Below are positions 1 to 10,023 of a stretch of 64,000 nucleotides of DNA, one piece after another; within the stretch, counting starts at the first letter, position 1; each line of letters opens with the position of its first letter. The DNA comes from Gorsachius magnificus (taxonomy: Eukaryota > Chordata > Aves > Pelecaniformes > Ardeidae): contig CM067095.1 of assembly GCA_034008185.1 (NCBI GenBank), positions 2,402,610 to 2,466,609 on the forward strand. The letters are read 5' to 3'. The position numbers and the translations under genes were made by a program. The notes beneath the pieces are model-generated. The model saw only the letters and a list, made by a program, of their open reading frames with translations. It made no database searches and was not told the DNA's origin.

Positions 1-30
1 TTTCAGAATCTGCATGACCGGCCCAAATAT
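1..30 (-). CDS. ALDH2: ALDH2 exon 11, 5' fragment
   Basis: Directly after the acceptor TTTTTCAG the frame reads [10 protein letters not shown], following EE of exon 10. The exon continues past the left edge of the window. Confidence 0.95.
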   Translation of the reverse strand, partial: MFGPVMQILK

Positions 31-3000
31 CTGAAAAACCCAAACAGAGCATGTGAAAACGTGTAAATTGATCATGGGGAAGGCTGCACTTGATGCAGGA
101 GTTATGTATACATGCTAGAAGTCACATGGGACATCAAAATACCACTTCCTATATTATGAAGCTCCAGGGTGTAATCTGAAGGGAAGTTTATAATGTGGTA
201 ACTTTCTAAGAAGCGTCGAGTTTTGCAGCTCATGAATATCCAGTTCTTGTAGACCCGTGGGGTTTTGCATCAGAGGGGACAGAATGACAAAGCAGTGAGA
301 AGCTGACGGGCAGAAAGGCACTGCAGGTCTCACCTCCTCTCTGGCAATCGTCATGTTGTCCTGCACATCGCCAAAGACAGTTGGCTGGATGAAATAGCCT
401 CTGTCCGCAGCGGGGTTGCCACCACACAGCAGTTTGGCTCCTTCACGCTTCCCAGTACTAATGTAACCGAGGATCTTCTTAAACTGCTCTTCATCGACCT
501 AAGAGCCACCAGGACAGACAGATCAGCTTCACCTTTACCAAGGGTAAAAAGGGTTTCAACTACAACCTGCTGTGCATGCGACTGTGCTCTAGCAACTCCT
601 CATTTCAACAGGCTGCCAAGCCAGCTTCAAAGGGAGATGAGAATTTTGAAATGCCAGTGTCAAGTGGAGGCTTTGGAATAATCTGAATGGTGAATTAACT
701 TCTCCCTCATGGAGAGGGAGGTAAATGGGCACGAATCAAAGGAGATTAATCAAGAGACCAAAGGTACCTTTCGTTCTAATCTACTGATGCACAATGAGTC
801 AAGATTGAGACTATTTAATGAAGTAACAGTTCAGGACGTTGCCTGCTCTTACCTGAGGCCCCTGTTCAGTTTTAAAGTCAAATGGGTTTCCAACCACCCT
901 GGACTTGGCCTTCTCAACACTCCTCTCCACAAACTCATGATATATATCTTCCTGGACATATGTTCGGGATCCAGCACAGCAGCACTGCCCTTGGTTGAAG
1001 AAGAGGGCAAAATGCGCTTGATCCACAGCCCAGTCCACTAAGAATGGGGAGAGGAGAGAAAACAAATAAGCAAACAAAACCAACCAGAGCCAGTCAGTGA
1101 CTTCTTTTGAACGATTATCGTGCAGACTACTGGAGTATCAGCAGTACAAAGCCCCTTCAGCTGTCAGGCATCTTCCATGCTTTGGAAGTTAAGTACAGAT
1201 TTAATTAGTATGAAGGTCTATTAAAGCACCCCATACTAGAGCAAAAAATCTAATCTGAGGCAGACCGCAGTTCTCATTTGAAATTACCAGGAATTAAGGA
1301 CAAGTTATTTTAGATCAAGAAGAATCTCCTTCCTTCCTGCCATGTAAAAGCACATATGTTGGCTCATCAAGACCAAAAATGAGTCTATATGCAAGAGATG
1401 AGGGAACCAGAGCTTCACAAGAGTAGAGGAGAGTGGTACGCACTAAGAGAAAGAAAGAAATTAAAAAGTGGAATTAAGACTGAAGGAAGATACTGAAGCA
1501 ATTCCCATTTGTTGATAACTGAACTTCTTCACAGCACTGGGAAAGAAGTGGGAAGTGAAGACGCGCTGATAGGGGAGCTACAGCAAGAGGCACGGCGACT
1601 TCACCAGGGAAGAGCAGCCAGGTGGAGTCAGAGCTGGGGACTCACAGGAAAGGTTTCCTTTCCCCTGCTCTGCTTGCAGAAAGCCAACGAAAAAGGTACA
1701 GATCAAATACTACGCTAGCAGGTGCTTACTGTCTGCATCAGACATGATTATATTTGGACTCTTTCCTCCAAGCTCCAGTGTCACCCTCTTTAAGTTACTC
1801 TCTGCTGCAGCCTTCTGGATCAGGTGCCCGACCTGCATCGTGAGAAGAACAGGTATTAGGAGGTAACTCCTACATACAGCAACACCTGGCAGGGCGGCTG
1901 GTTCCAGATCTCAGTCAGTGGTTTAATAATAATCCCTTCTTTCTCAGGGCTTTACGGGAACGACTGAAGTCTCCTCAGAGTTTCACCTCTAGTAAGAGGC
2001 AGCTCAAGGGAAACAACAGGAAGTGTTCTAAAAAGCATCTTATGTAAAGTAAAAATAAACGTCACACCCTGAATTCAGTTGTATTTTTCAAAAAGCAGTG
2101 TAGAAGGCAAGGCACCTCCAGTATTTTATACGGAAAAGGTATTACAGCAATGGGATATTCTCTGTATCCCAAGCGCTTAAAGGCGAAGTACTCCCTTACC
2201 TCCGTGGAGCCGGTGAAGGCCACTTTATCTACATCCATGTGGGAAGAGATGGCAGCCCCCGCAGTGGGCCCATAGCCAGGGATGATGTTCACCACGCCTG
2301 GCGGGAATCCAGCCTGCCGGTTCACAGCAGCAAAGAGCAACATCATTCCTTTTACAAATCAAGGATTTCACCTACCCATATCCGTTAGGAATCACAGAAT
2401 GCTTTGGGTTGCAAGGGACCTTTAAAGCTCATCTAGTCCAACCCCCTGCAGCGAGCAGGGACACCTTTAACCAGATCAGGTTGCTCACAGCCCAGTCTGA
2501 CCTGATCTTGAACATTTCTAGGGATAGGGCCTCCATCACCGCTCTGGGCAACCCCTGCCAGGGTTTCACCACCCTCACTGGAAAGAATTTCTTCCTTAGA
2601 TCCAGTCTAAATCTCCCTTCTTTTAGTTTAAAACCATCCCCCCTTGTCCTGTCACAGCAGGCCTTGCTAAAAAGATTGTCCCCATCTTTCCTACAGGCCT
2701 CATTTAAGCACTGAAAGGCTGCAATCAGGTCTCCCTGCAGCCTTCTCTTCTCCAGGCTGAAGAACCCCAACTCTCCCAGCCTGGCCTCATAGCAGAGGGG
2801 CTCCAGCCCTCGGAGCATTTTTGTGGCCTCCTCTGGCCCCGCTCCAGCAGTTTCACGTCCTCCTTGTGCTGAGGGCTCCAGAGCTGGACGCAGGGCTCCA
2901 GGTGGGGTCTCACCAGACCTCCCATGAAGAACGGAGCCTTTTCTTTAATTATTTTAATTTAATTGTTTAATTACTTTCATTTCCCAGGTCTTTAGTTTTA

Positions 3001-6000
3001 ATGTTCAGTTTCCAAGAACCAGGACAACTCCTCTCTCCACCCCGCATCCTAAGCATAGTTTGGAGCTATGCACATTTGCTTTCTAATCACCCTGGAGTTT
3101 GTTATTTAACTGAACCTCAAACACTCCTTCCCTAATCAAGACTTATGATGTCCCCTGCATATGCACTTATAAGGACAAGGGGTTTGGTTTTTTTTTGCTA
3201 AATCAAATGCTAAGATACCCAAGACAAGCCAGCCTTTCTCCACATCAGACAGCCCTTCTCTGTTCCTGTCACGCGCCCTCCGCAGCTCACTGCTTTTGCC
3301 GTACCACATCGCACTCCAGCAGCGACAGCGAGGCGGCGGATGGAAACCCAGCCCGTTCGCTCACCTCTTTGATCAGATTAGCTACGTAGAGAGCACTCAG
3401 CGGGGTTTGCTCCGCCACTTTCATCACAACCACGTTCCCAGTAGCCAGGGCAGGCCCAAGTTTCCATGCTTGCATCAACAGCGGGAAGTTCCACTGAAAA
3501 ACAAGGGGGGATTTGCTGGTCTGAACTTGAAAGTTTCTGGTTAATCAGTGAGTAATGAGTGAGCTTCATTCAAGTCAGCTGCGGCACCTACGGAAGCAGC
3601 CTTTGATCCTCCCCTCACTGCTCTTCGATGTTTGGCTCCTTTTCAAGCACTGCCTTCTGCTTGTCCAGGAAAACTGTGCTCTGAAGCCTGAGGACTCTCA
3701 GTACCGCCGCAAAACCCTAACTTTTTTGGAATTAATCTCTACTGTTCACCTAACCTTTAAACACTCTTTTGAGGCGTTTTGAAAGCAAGCCTGCGCGTGA
3801 TGACAGAGCAGCGCATGCAGACCGGTGAGGCATTTACAGTCAGTTCTCGCTCAATGCAGACACGAAAACATGCAAATACAGCAAGCAACGACCAGAATCT
3901 GGCTGCTCCTACGAAGAGGCAGCACTACCCACGGATCGTTGTGTAAATATGGCTTTGCTGCTGACAAACCACCTTGCTACCAGTTCTAGAAATAAGATCA
4001 CATACATACAGCTGAATTTTGCAAGCTAGTCCTCTACTTCCTCGTCACACAGACCCTTGTTTTTAATGTAGCTTAAACTTAGTTGTGGTTCTGAGCCAGA
4101 TAACTCCTATAAAGGGGTTTAAATTTTTTTTTTTTTTTCCCAGGAGATACAAAGTAAATCTTACTCAGAGCCCGTGAAATCAGCAGGTAGTTCTGTACCA
4201 CCAGAGGAAAGCAACAGCCCTCCCAGCTGGTGCAGGCGTAACTTTCTTTACCACCGGAGGAAGCAGTGGTTAGCAACAGATAATATCTTGCATTTTAAGA
4301 CAATTTTTCACGCTAACGCCAGATTCTTGAAATGCTGCAGGAACTACTGATCCATTTTACTTACCGGGATTATCTGTCCACAAACTCCCACCGGCTCATG
4401 TCTTGTGTAACAGAAGAAGTCTCCGTCTAACGGGATGGTTTTCCCATGGAATTTGTCTGACCAACCTGCAAAGTATCTAGCAACAATAAAGTTTTGGTCA
4501 CCGAATGTAAAATAAGAAGTCTCCTGTCACCAGAAAATGACAGACTTCCTCCAGCTATTCACTTTCCTCCTTTCTTCAGTCACTTCCTAACACATGTACC
4601 AATACAAATATCTCCCAAACAGGTGATTTGAAGAATGGACAGTAAATACAAACATCTGCCTCTGCATAAGAGAACATTCCGTCATTCCTGTGCTGTAACA
4701 CAGGGCACCTCCATTAGGGCAAGTCCGCTATATAGCAAGAGAGAAACATGCACGTAACACACATCCTCTGGGAAGTCACAGGAGTTACAGCCTCAAAAAA
4801 TAAAAACAGAGGAAAACAGGGTGTCTGATACCCCTCTATGGGCCAAATGAAACCGAGAGGTCAGATCCAGCCCCGAGCCCCACAACGCTCGAATCGGAAG
4901 CGTCTCTGCACGAGCAGAGGTTCAACCGCCACGGGCCAGCTGAGCACAAGCGCAGAGCGTGAAGGGTTACCACACTGTCACTGTAGCCTCCGTGCCTACC
5001 TGATACATTTGATTACCATGTCCAAATCCACCAGGTAGGAGACAGAGTACGGTTTGCCGTTATCCAGAGTCTCTAGCGCCTACAAAAGACAAGGAGAGTG
5101 CCTGAAGAGCGAGGTGGGCAAAGTCACGCACAGAGATTTAGATTTGATTCTCAGTTTGCGATTTGGATCAGTTCTGCATGTTGGCCTTTTTGCTTTCAGC
5201 TTCTCAAAGCTACTTCCCCACCCTTTGTATCTCACGCTCTCACTTTTAGCTGTGGCTGAAGTCCCCATCAAGCCCCGTGGCCACAAACCACCCGTTCCTG
5301 CCTCCCTCGACCCAAAGCTAGAGATCGCAGCAGAGAGCTCAGGCGCAGAGCTGATACGCACCGCCAGGTAAGCCCGGTCCCTCTCGATCAGGTCAGCAAG
5401 ACGATTCAGCAGCCTCCCTCGATGAGAAGCATCCATCCTCCTCCAAGGTGAGCCCAGCTGGAAAGCTGCCTTGGCTGCCTTAACGGCCTTGTCCACATCT
5501 GCCTGCAGAGGAGGCCAGGAAGAGGGTGAGAAAGGAGTAACCAGTCCCCATTCACTCTCTCAAAATACATCTGAAGCCCTCCCTGGTCTCCAGGAGAAAA
5601 CAGCCTCCAGCCAGACGGCACGCGTGCCCGCTCGTACCAGCCTTTTTGGGGGCAAGAACTTAACAGCTGCCTCACTGCAAGACACTCATCGGTCCCAGGG
5701 CAGCACATGGGCTGCAGCCCCCCTGGCCACTCGCCCCACGAGCAGCAACCTGGGCAGCGCTGCAGAACAGCACAGACCCAGCACAAACGCTGCTGCTGGA
5801 CTGGCTGCAGCTTGCCCACCCAGCCTGCCTCCGCAGCGAGGAGGGAACAGAAGTGGCAGTGAAAGAGATGGATGCAACAGCGGTGCAGCCGCCCCCTCCG
5901 CCTGCGCTTACACCTCTGGTGTTTCAGCTATGCGGAGTGCAGACATCGCCAAGATATTTCCACAATGTCATCTGCTGGGTTAATGCTTGCATCCTAGAAG

Positions 6001-9000
6001 AAGGCACAGAAAAGGCTCTGGAAGCGTGCTTCTGACACTCTTTCAGGATTTGGTTTCGCCAGCACAGTCTAAGGGAGTTTTTCCCCTGATCAGATATCTT
6101 TAATCCATCATTTTGTCCTGTCAGACGGGCATTAACTTGGTTCTAGTTGGTTCTCTGTTCCGGCTTGCTGCACCGGTCTCGCCAGGACAAGCCAGTCTAC
6201 CACGGACCAGCAAACAACAAAGGGTTTTCCTTGCTCACCCCTCCCTTGGGGAACACAGATGAGTTTCCAGACTTCAGGGAAAACCCAGAATTGCTGGGAA
6301 ACACCCCCTCAGCTCTGCCACAGACTCCTCGGAGGGCCTTGCGTAAGGCACGGGATGATATTACACGACTCTATTCCCCACCATCACACTCTGGTTTTCT
6401 TTTTTTTTTTTTTTTTAATTTCCTAGGACTAGGAACTGTCTCCCACTGCATATGTACAGCAGAAAGGGGCTTTTCGGGTGAATCCTGACCTTTTGTCTCC
6501 TCTGCTATCGTGAGTCTGGGTCACAGCGCCAGCACAGCACCCATGGGACCAGAGAGATGTTTGCCTTCATCCCCGCCTCCACCCACAACTGCTCCCCAGC
6601 CTCCCAACACTGGCTCCACTGCACACCACAGCTATTCCTCCCTGCCCTTTCCAGTCCCGGCTTGCCACTGGTAAGAGGCGAAGCCAGAGGGGTTTTGTTG
6701 AAAGCAGCAGCCAGGGAAGAACACAAACAGCACTCGGCGCGATGTTTGTACAGGTCACACGCTACTGCAACCGTGGCACTCGGCGGAGCTGCCTCGGTGA
6801 GACGTGAGTCGGCGCCTCCCTCTGCAATCCCTGTGTACCTGGCTCACGAGGAAAACAAAGCTGTCTCATCAAGAGAGCGCTTACCTTATCGCCCTCAGCA
6901 ACCTGGCAGATAACTTCGCCCGTTGCTGGATTGATAGAAGGGAAGGTTTTCTTACTGACTGCATCGTGCCATTCATTATTTATGAAAATCTGCAAGGAAA
7001 AAGGCAAAGCAGCGTTAAGGCTCAGAGCCAGACCTCGGTGAAATCCACAAGAGCTTTAGTTGTTTGGCGGCACCTCCTTAGCAAGCTGTTTAATTACAAG
7101 GGACTCCCAGGCTGCAAAACTGCACCAATGTGAAGGAGATATTTTAGCCTGAAAGTACACAACAAAAGGCACAACCTCACGTTAATAAAAAGAATTCACA
7201 TCTCAGCAAACAGCAAGGTGAATTGGGAGCAGTTCCTGTCCCAGTAGGTCCCTGAGAGACCTGGAAGCCTGGCTGGAGCCAGGGAGCTTCAGGAGGCTGA
7301 GCAGTGGGAGAACGCTTCAGGCACGGACGATACAGTTGATTTCGTACGCAGCACTAGAGCTTGTGGCAGAGTTTCCCTGAGGAGCTGATTTTAGGCTCCC
7401 CGGGTGCCGTCCTGAAACTGAACCAGGCGCCAACAGCAGCTTCTCACCAACTTTTTCTTTCTCAGTGTGATGGGTTGGCCCTGGCTGGATGCCAGGTGCC
7501 ACCAAGCCGCTCCACCACTCCCCTCCTCAGCCGGACAAGGGGGACAAAATATAATGAAAGGCTCGTGGGTCGAGATAAGGACAGGGAGGGATCATTCGCC
7601 AGTTACAGTCATGGGCAAAACAGACTCAACTTGAGGAAATTAGTTTAATTTATTACCAGTCAAATCAGAGTAGGAGAGGAAAAAAAAAAAAAACCAAACC
7701 CCATAATCTTAAAACAGCTTCCCCCCACCCCTGCCTTCCTCCCAGGCTCAACTTCACTCCCAGGCGGTGCAAGGGAATGGGGGTTGGGGTCAGTTCATCA
7801 CATGCTGTCTCTGCTGCTCCTTCCTCCTCAGGGGAGGACTCCTCACACTCCTCCCTGCTCCACCCTGGGGTCCCCCCACAGCAAACAGTCCTCCACGCAC
7901 TGCTCCAGCGTGGTCCTCCCGGGGTGCAGACCCTCAGGACAGACTGCTCCAGCGTGGGTCCATCCCTCCCATGGGGTGCAGACCCTCAGGAGCAGACTGC
8001 TCCAGCCGTGGGTCCATCCCTCCCATGGGGTGCAGACCCTCAGGAGCAGACTGCTCCAGCGTGGGTCCATCCCTCCCATGGGGTGCAGACCCTCAGGAGC
8101 AGACTGCTCCAGCGTGGGTCCATCCCTCCCATGGGTGGCAGACCCTCAGGAGCAGACTGCTCCACGTGGTCATCCCTCATGGGGTGCAGACCCTCAGGAG
8201 CAGACTGGTCCAGCCGGGTCATCCCTCCATGGTGCCAGTCCTCAGAGCGACTCTCACTGGTCTCTCCATGGGCAGTCCCTAGGACAGATGCTCAGCTGGT
8301 CCCCGCGGTCACCAGCCCTGCAGCAAGTGCCCACCCGTCCTCTCCCCACGGGGCCACAGGCCCTGCCAGGAGCCTGCTCCAGCACGGGCTTCCCACAGGG
8401 TCACAGCCTCCTTTGGGCACCCCCCTGCTCCGGCGTGGGGTCCTCCCCGGGCTGCAGGGGGGGATCTGCTCCCCCGTGGGCCTCCCTGGGCTGCAGGGGC
8501 ACAGCCTGCCCCACCAGGGGCTGCGGGGGAATCTCTGCTCTGGCGCCTGCAGCACCTCCTCCCCTCCTTCATTGACCTTGGTGCCTGCAGGGCTGTTTGC
8601 TCTCCCAACCTCTCACTCCTCTCTCTCCGGCTACCGTTCACAGCAGGGTTTTGTTTTTGTTTTTTTTTCCCTTCTGAAATATGTTACCACAGAGGCACTG
8701 CCACCCTCGCTGATCCGCCTGGCCTTGGCCAGCGGCAGGGCCGCCTCGGAGCCGGCTGGCATGGGCTCTGTCGGACGCAGGGAAAGCTTCTAGCAGCTTC
8801 TCACCAAAGCCACCCCTGCAGCCCCCCCTGCTACCAAAACCTGGCCACGCAAACCCAATACGCTCAGTAAGGGCAAATTTGTTTTTTTGGGTCACTGGCA
8901 AGAGAGTGTCAGTGCAAAGATCGTGGTGCTTGCCGAGAACTCGCAGAGCGCTCAGCCAACCGCCAACGGCCTCTGCCAGGGCTGCGGGAAGGAGTGGCTC

Positions 9001-9646
9001 GGCGCTTTGGGGGAGGAACGCGAGCCCTCCACCAGCACCTCGGACAGACGGACGGACAGACAGACGGACGGACAGACGGACGCAGATAGACAGACGGTGT
9101 TTTTCCTCAGGGTTGCTGAGCCAGGAGCATGGGGTTTACTCTGTGCAGGCAACCAGCAGCGAGCCAGGCACCTTCCCCTCCCTTCGCACGCCTTCTTGCC
9201 CGTTTTCTCCTTCTCTGAGCCACGAAGCCCCTCGAGAGGCAAGGTGGCCGCCGAGGCTGCAGCCGCCGTTAGCTGACCCAAGGCGGGGCCGGGGCTGCAG
9301 CCCGACCGCAGCAGGACACGCACCCTGCGCCTCACGCCAGCTCCCGCACCCACAGCGGCTTTTTTCCAATTAAATTTCCCGCAACGCAGAGCTTTGGGCC
9401 CGGACGCCCGCCTGCTCCGCTCCCGTTAAACCGCGGCGTCCCCAGCCCCGCACCGGGCTCTCGCACCCCTCCGGGCCGCGGGCCCAGCCGGGAGCCCCGG
9501 GCCCCGGCGCGGCCCTACCTTGTTGCAGGCGATGTCGGGGCGCGGGTTGGGCGCCGGGATGGAGGCGGCGGCGGCGGCCGAGAAGGGCACACGGAGCCGG
9601 GCCGGCCGCGGCAGAGCCGGGAGGCGCGCACCGCCGCCCGCAACAT
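1..9646 (-). CDS. ALDH2: ALDH2, mitochondrial aldehyde dehydrogenase (partial gene, exons 1 to start of 11)
   Basis: NAD-dependent oxidation of acetaldehyde and lipid-derived aldehydes to acids in the mitochondrial matrix; the family enzyme is a homotetramer of about 500 residues. Coding exons on the minus strand are 9646-9519, 6989-6885, 5502-5362, 5079-5000, 4476-4365, 3493-3365, 2313-2200, 1832-1730, 1037-853, 498-334 and 30-1. Exons 2-10 total 1134 bases (378 codons) with every junction in frame and no stop. Visible catalytic elements are the WNFPL segment with the oxyanion asparagine (exon 6), the FTGST nucleotide-binding motif (exon 7), ELGGKSP with the general-base glutamate (exon 8) and GQCCCAG with the nucleophile cysteine (exon 9). 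The C-terminal exons, including the site of the human E487K variant, lie off the left edge. Exon 1 does not join exon 2 in frame from its ATG (see exon 1). ACAD10 lies upstream in the same orientation, as in human. ALDH1B1-like paralogues are similar, but the intron-rich structure and the synteny favour ALDH2. Confidence 0.97.
334..498 (-). CDS. ALDH2: ALDH2 exon 10
   Basis: 165 bases, 55 codons, phase 0 at both ends: [20 protein letters not shown] through MTIAREE before GTGAGA. Confidence 0.97.
853..1037 (-). CDS. ALDH2: ALDH2 exon 9 (nucleophile Cys)
   Basis: 185 bases: [20 protein letters not shown] is followed by [20 protein letters not shown] and ends FKTEQGPQ. The active-site triple cysteine is intact. 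Confidence 0.98.
1730..1832 (-). CDS. ALDH2: ALDH2 exon 8 (general-base Glu)
   Basis: 103 bases starting [17 protein letters not shown] and including [15 protein letters not shown]. It ends one base into the Met codon of DADMDW. Confidence 0.97.
2200..2313 (-). CDS. ALDH2: ALDH2 exon 7 (NAD-binding motif)
   Basis: 114 bases, 38 codons: [20 protein letters not shown] through [11 protein letters not shown]. The FTGST turn contacts NAD in this family. Confidence 0.97.
2390..2923 (-). mobile_element. CR1 LINE, 3'-anchored fragment in ALDH2 intron 6
   Basis: Reading the minus strand from 2923 gives the C-terminal part of the CR1 ORF2 ([44 protein letters not shown]). The 3' end, GGTTGGACTAGATGAGC, leads to a short decayed tail at 2390. 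It is 5'-truncated, as most avian CR1 copies are, and the frame is partly shifted. It is inert. Confidence 0.93.
3365..3493 (-). CDS. ALDH2: ALDH2 exon 6 (oxyanion Asn, cofactor binding)
   Basis: 129 bases, 43 codons: [20 protein letters not shown] through ANLIKE. It contains the catalytic asparagine of WNFPL and the lysine of MKVAEQTP that binds the NAD ribose. Confidence 0.97.
4365..4476 (-). CDS. ALDH2: ALDH2 exon 5
   Basis: 112 bases. I chose the acceptor TTGCTAG rather than the TTTGCAG 11 bases further in, because only the former completes the split Arg codon and restores [14 protein letters not shown]. The exon ends VGVCGQIIP. Confidence 0.96.
5000..5079 (-). CDS. ALDH2: ALDH2 exon 4
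   Basis: 80 bases reading [20 protein letters not shown] and ending inside an Arg codon (AG|A) that continues into exon 5. Confidence 0.96.
5362..5502 (-). CDS. ALDH2: ALDH2 exon 3
   Basis: 141 bases, 47 codons, phase 0 at both ends. It begins [20 protein letters not shown] and ends RAYLA before GTGCGT. Confidence 0.97.
6885..6989 (-). CDS. ALDH2: ALDH2 exon 2
   Basis: 105 bases, 35 codons, phase 0 at both ends. It reads [20 protein letters not shown] and ends AEGDK before GTAAGC. This is the first strand region of the NAD-binding domain. Confidence 0.97.
7466..8862. mobile_element. Solo LTR of an avian endogenous retrovirus, in ALDH2 intron 1
   Basis: A 1397-base block begins TGTGATGGG and ends CAATACG (decayed from a CA end). 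It is flanked on both sides by CTCAG (7461-7465 and 8863-8867), a perfect 5-base target-site duplication. I recognise the sequence type as a common avian LTR: the opening TGTGATGGGTTGGCCCTGG, a C-rich centre with TGCTCCAGCGTGGG motifs, and an end with AGCTTCTAGCAGCTTCTCAC. There is no internal retroviral coding region, so it is a solo LTR formed by recombination between two LTRs. The 5-base duplication fits class III (ERVL-like) elements. Orientation was not determined. It contains no coding capacity. Confidence 0.82.
7913..8240. repeat. 53-bp tandem array (about 6 copies) inside the LTR
   Basis: The anchor GCAGACCCTCAGG recurs at 7926, 7978, 8032, 8085, 8138 and 8186, giving spacings of 52, 54, 53, 53 and 48 bases. 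Each unit also carries AGCAGACTGCTCCAGC and GTCCATCCCTCCCATGGGG. Few stops fall in the unit, so long spurious open frames cross it. Confidence 0.9.
9042..9096. repeat. GGACAGAC/GACG microsatellite
   Basis: An imperfect run of GGAC and AGAC tetramers in ALDH2 intron 1, likely length-variable. Confidence 0.9.
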
Positions 9647-9790
9647 CGCGCTGCGCTGGCCGGGCGCGGCCTCCGCTCCTCCGGGCCGGCCCCCGCCCGC
9701 CCCCCGGCCGGCTGGGCCCGGTTCAGGCTCTTGGCTCGGCTCGGCTCAGGGGGGGCCCAGCAGGCTCGCCGGCCCGGGGTTCCCCGCACG
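9240..9790 (-). promoter_or_regulatory. ALDH2: ALDH2 GC-rich promoter and first-exon region
   Basis: A dense GC- and CpG-rich stretch covers exon 1 and about 150 bases upstream of the ATG, with GC-box-like runs at 9690-9715. No TATA box is obvious. This is the usual form of a housekeeping vertebrate promoter. The exact transcription start cannot be placed. Confidence 0.6.
9519..9646 (-). CDS. ALDH2: ALDH2 exon 1 (start, mitochondrial presequence); frame anomaly
   Basis: The ATG at 9646-9644 opens with MLRAA, as in human ALDH2, and the exon ends at a GT donor (9518-9517) after codons reading CNK, which join exon 2 (IFINNEW) in frame. The ATG-to-donor length is 128 bases, so the ATG frame and the frame feeding exon 2 differ by one base. 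The exon-2-compatible frame reads an Arg/Ala/Pro-rich leader, then [16 protein letters not shown] before CNK, and has no ATG of its own. Either one base is missing (or two are extra) in this GC-rich exon, or the start differs. The expected arginine-rich, acid-poor mitochondrial leader is visible in both frames. Confidence 0.8.
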
Positions 9791-9916
9791 GCCAGGTCCA
9801 ACCGCTCGGCGGTCCTCGGCTGGTCCGGTTCGGATCAGCTTGGCGTGGCTCAGCTGGGCACAGCTCGGTTCAGCTCCATTCGGGTCAGTTCAGCCCAGCT
9901 CAGTTCAAATCACATC
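9727..9916. repeat. Degenerate short-unit repeat upstream of ALDH2
   Basis: Reiterated GGTTCAGCT/GGCTCAGCT-like units (GCTCGGCTCGGCTCAG, then CAGCTCGGTTCAGCTC and similar) form a diverged tandem array directly upstream of ALDH2 exon 1. Confidence 0.6.
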
Positions 9917-9970
9917 GGCTTGGTTTGAGGCACCGGGGATGCCTCATCAGTGGCCGGCACCGGCACTGAC

Positions 9971-10023
9971 TGTCCCTGTCCCTGTCCCTTTCCCTGTTCC
10001 TTTCCCTGTCCCTTTCCCTGTCC
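9971..10023. repeat. Pyrimidine hexamer array
   Basis: Alternating CCCTGT and CCCTTT units, about 53 bases, strongly strand-asymmetric in purine content. Confidence 0.85.

Larger units (their letters stand above)
6990..9518 (-). other. ALDH2 intron 1
   Basis: 2.5 kb between exons 2 and 1. Besides the LTR and the microsatellite listed separately I see no exon or RNA gene. The 3' part (8900-9518) grades into the GC-rich promoter region. Confidence 0.7.

Noticed and set aside
4466..4472. TTTGCAG as the ALDH2 exon 5 acceptor
   Set aside because: It would break the split Arg codon and drop YFAG; the upstream CTAG acceptor restores both.
7767..8793. Overlapping plus-strand open frames up to 338 codons
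   Set aside because: They cross the 53-bp tandem array in the LTR. A unit of 53 bases cycles all three frames, so open frames arise together. There is no family similarity and they lie in ALDH2 intron 1.
9370..9801. 143-codon minus-strand open frame over ALDH2 exon 1
   Set aside because: It is neither the MLRAA frame nor the frame joining exon 2; it is a GC-rich shadow.
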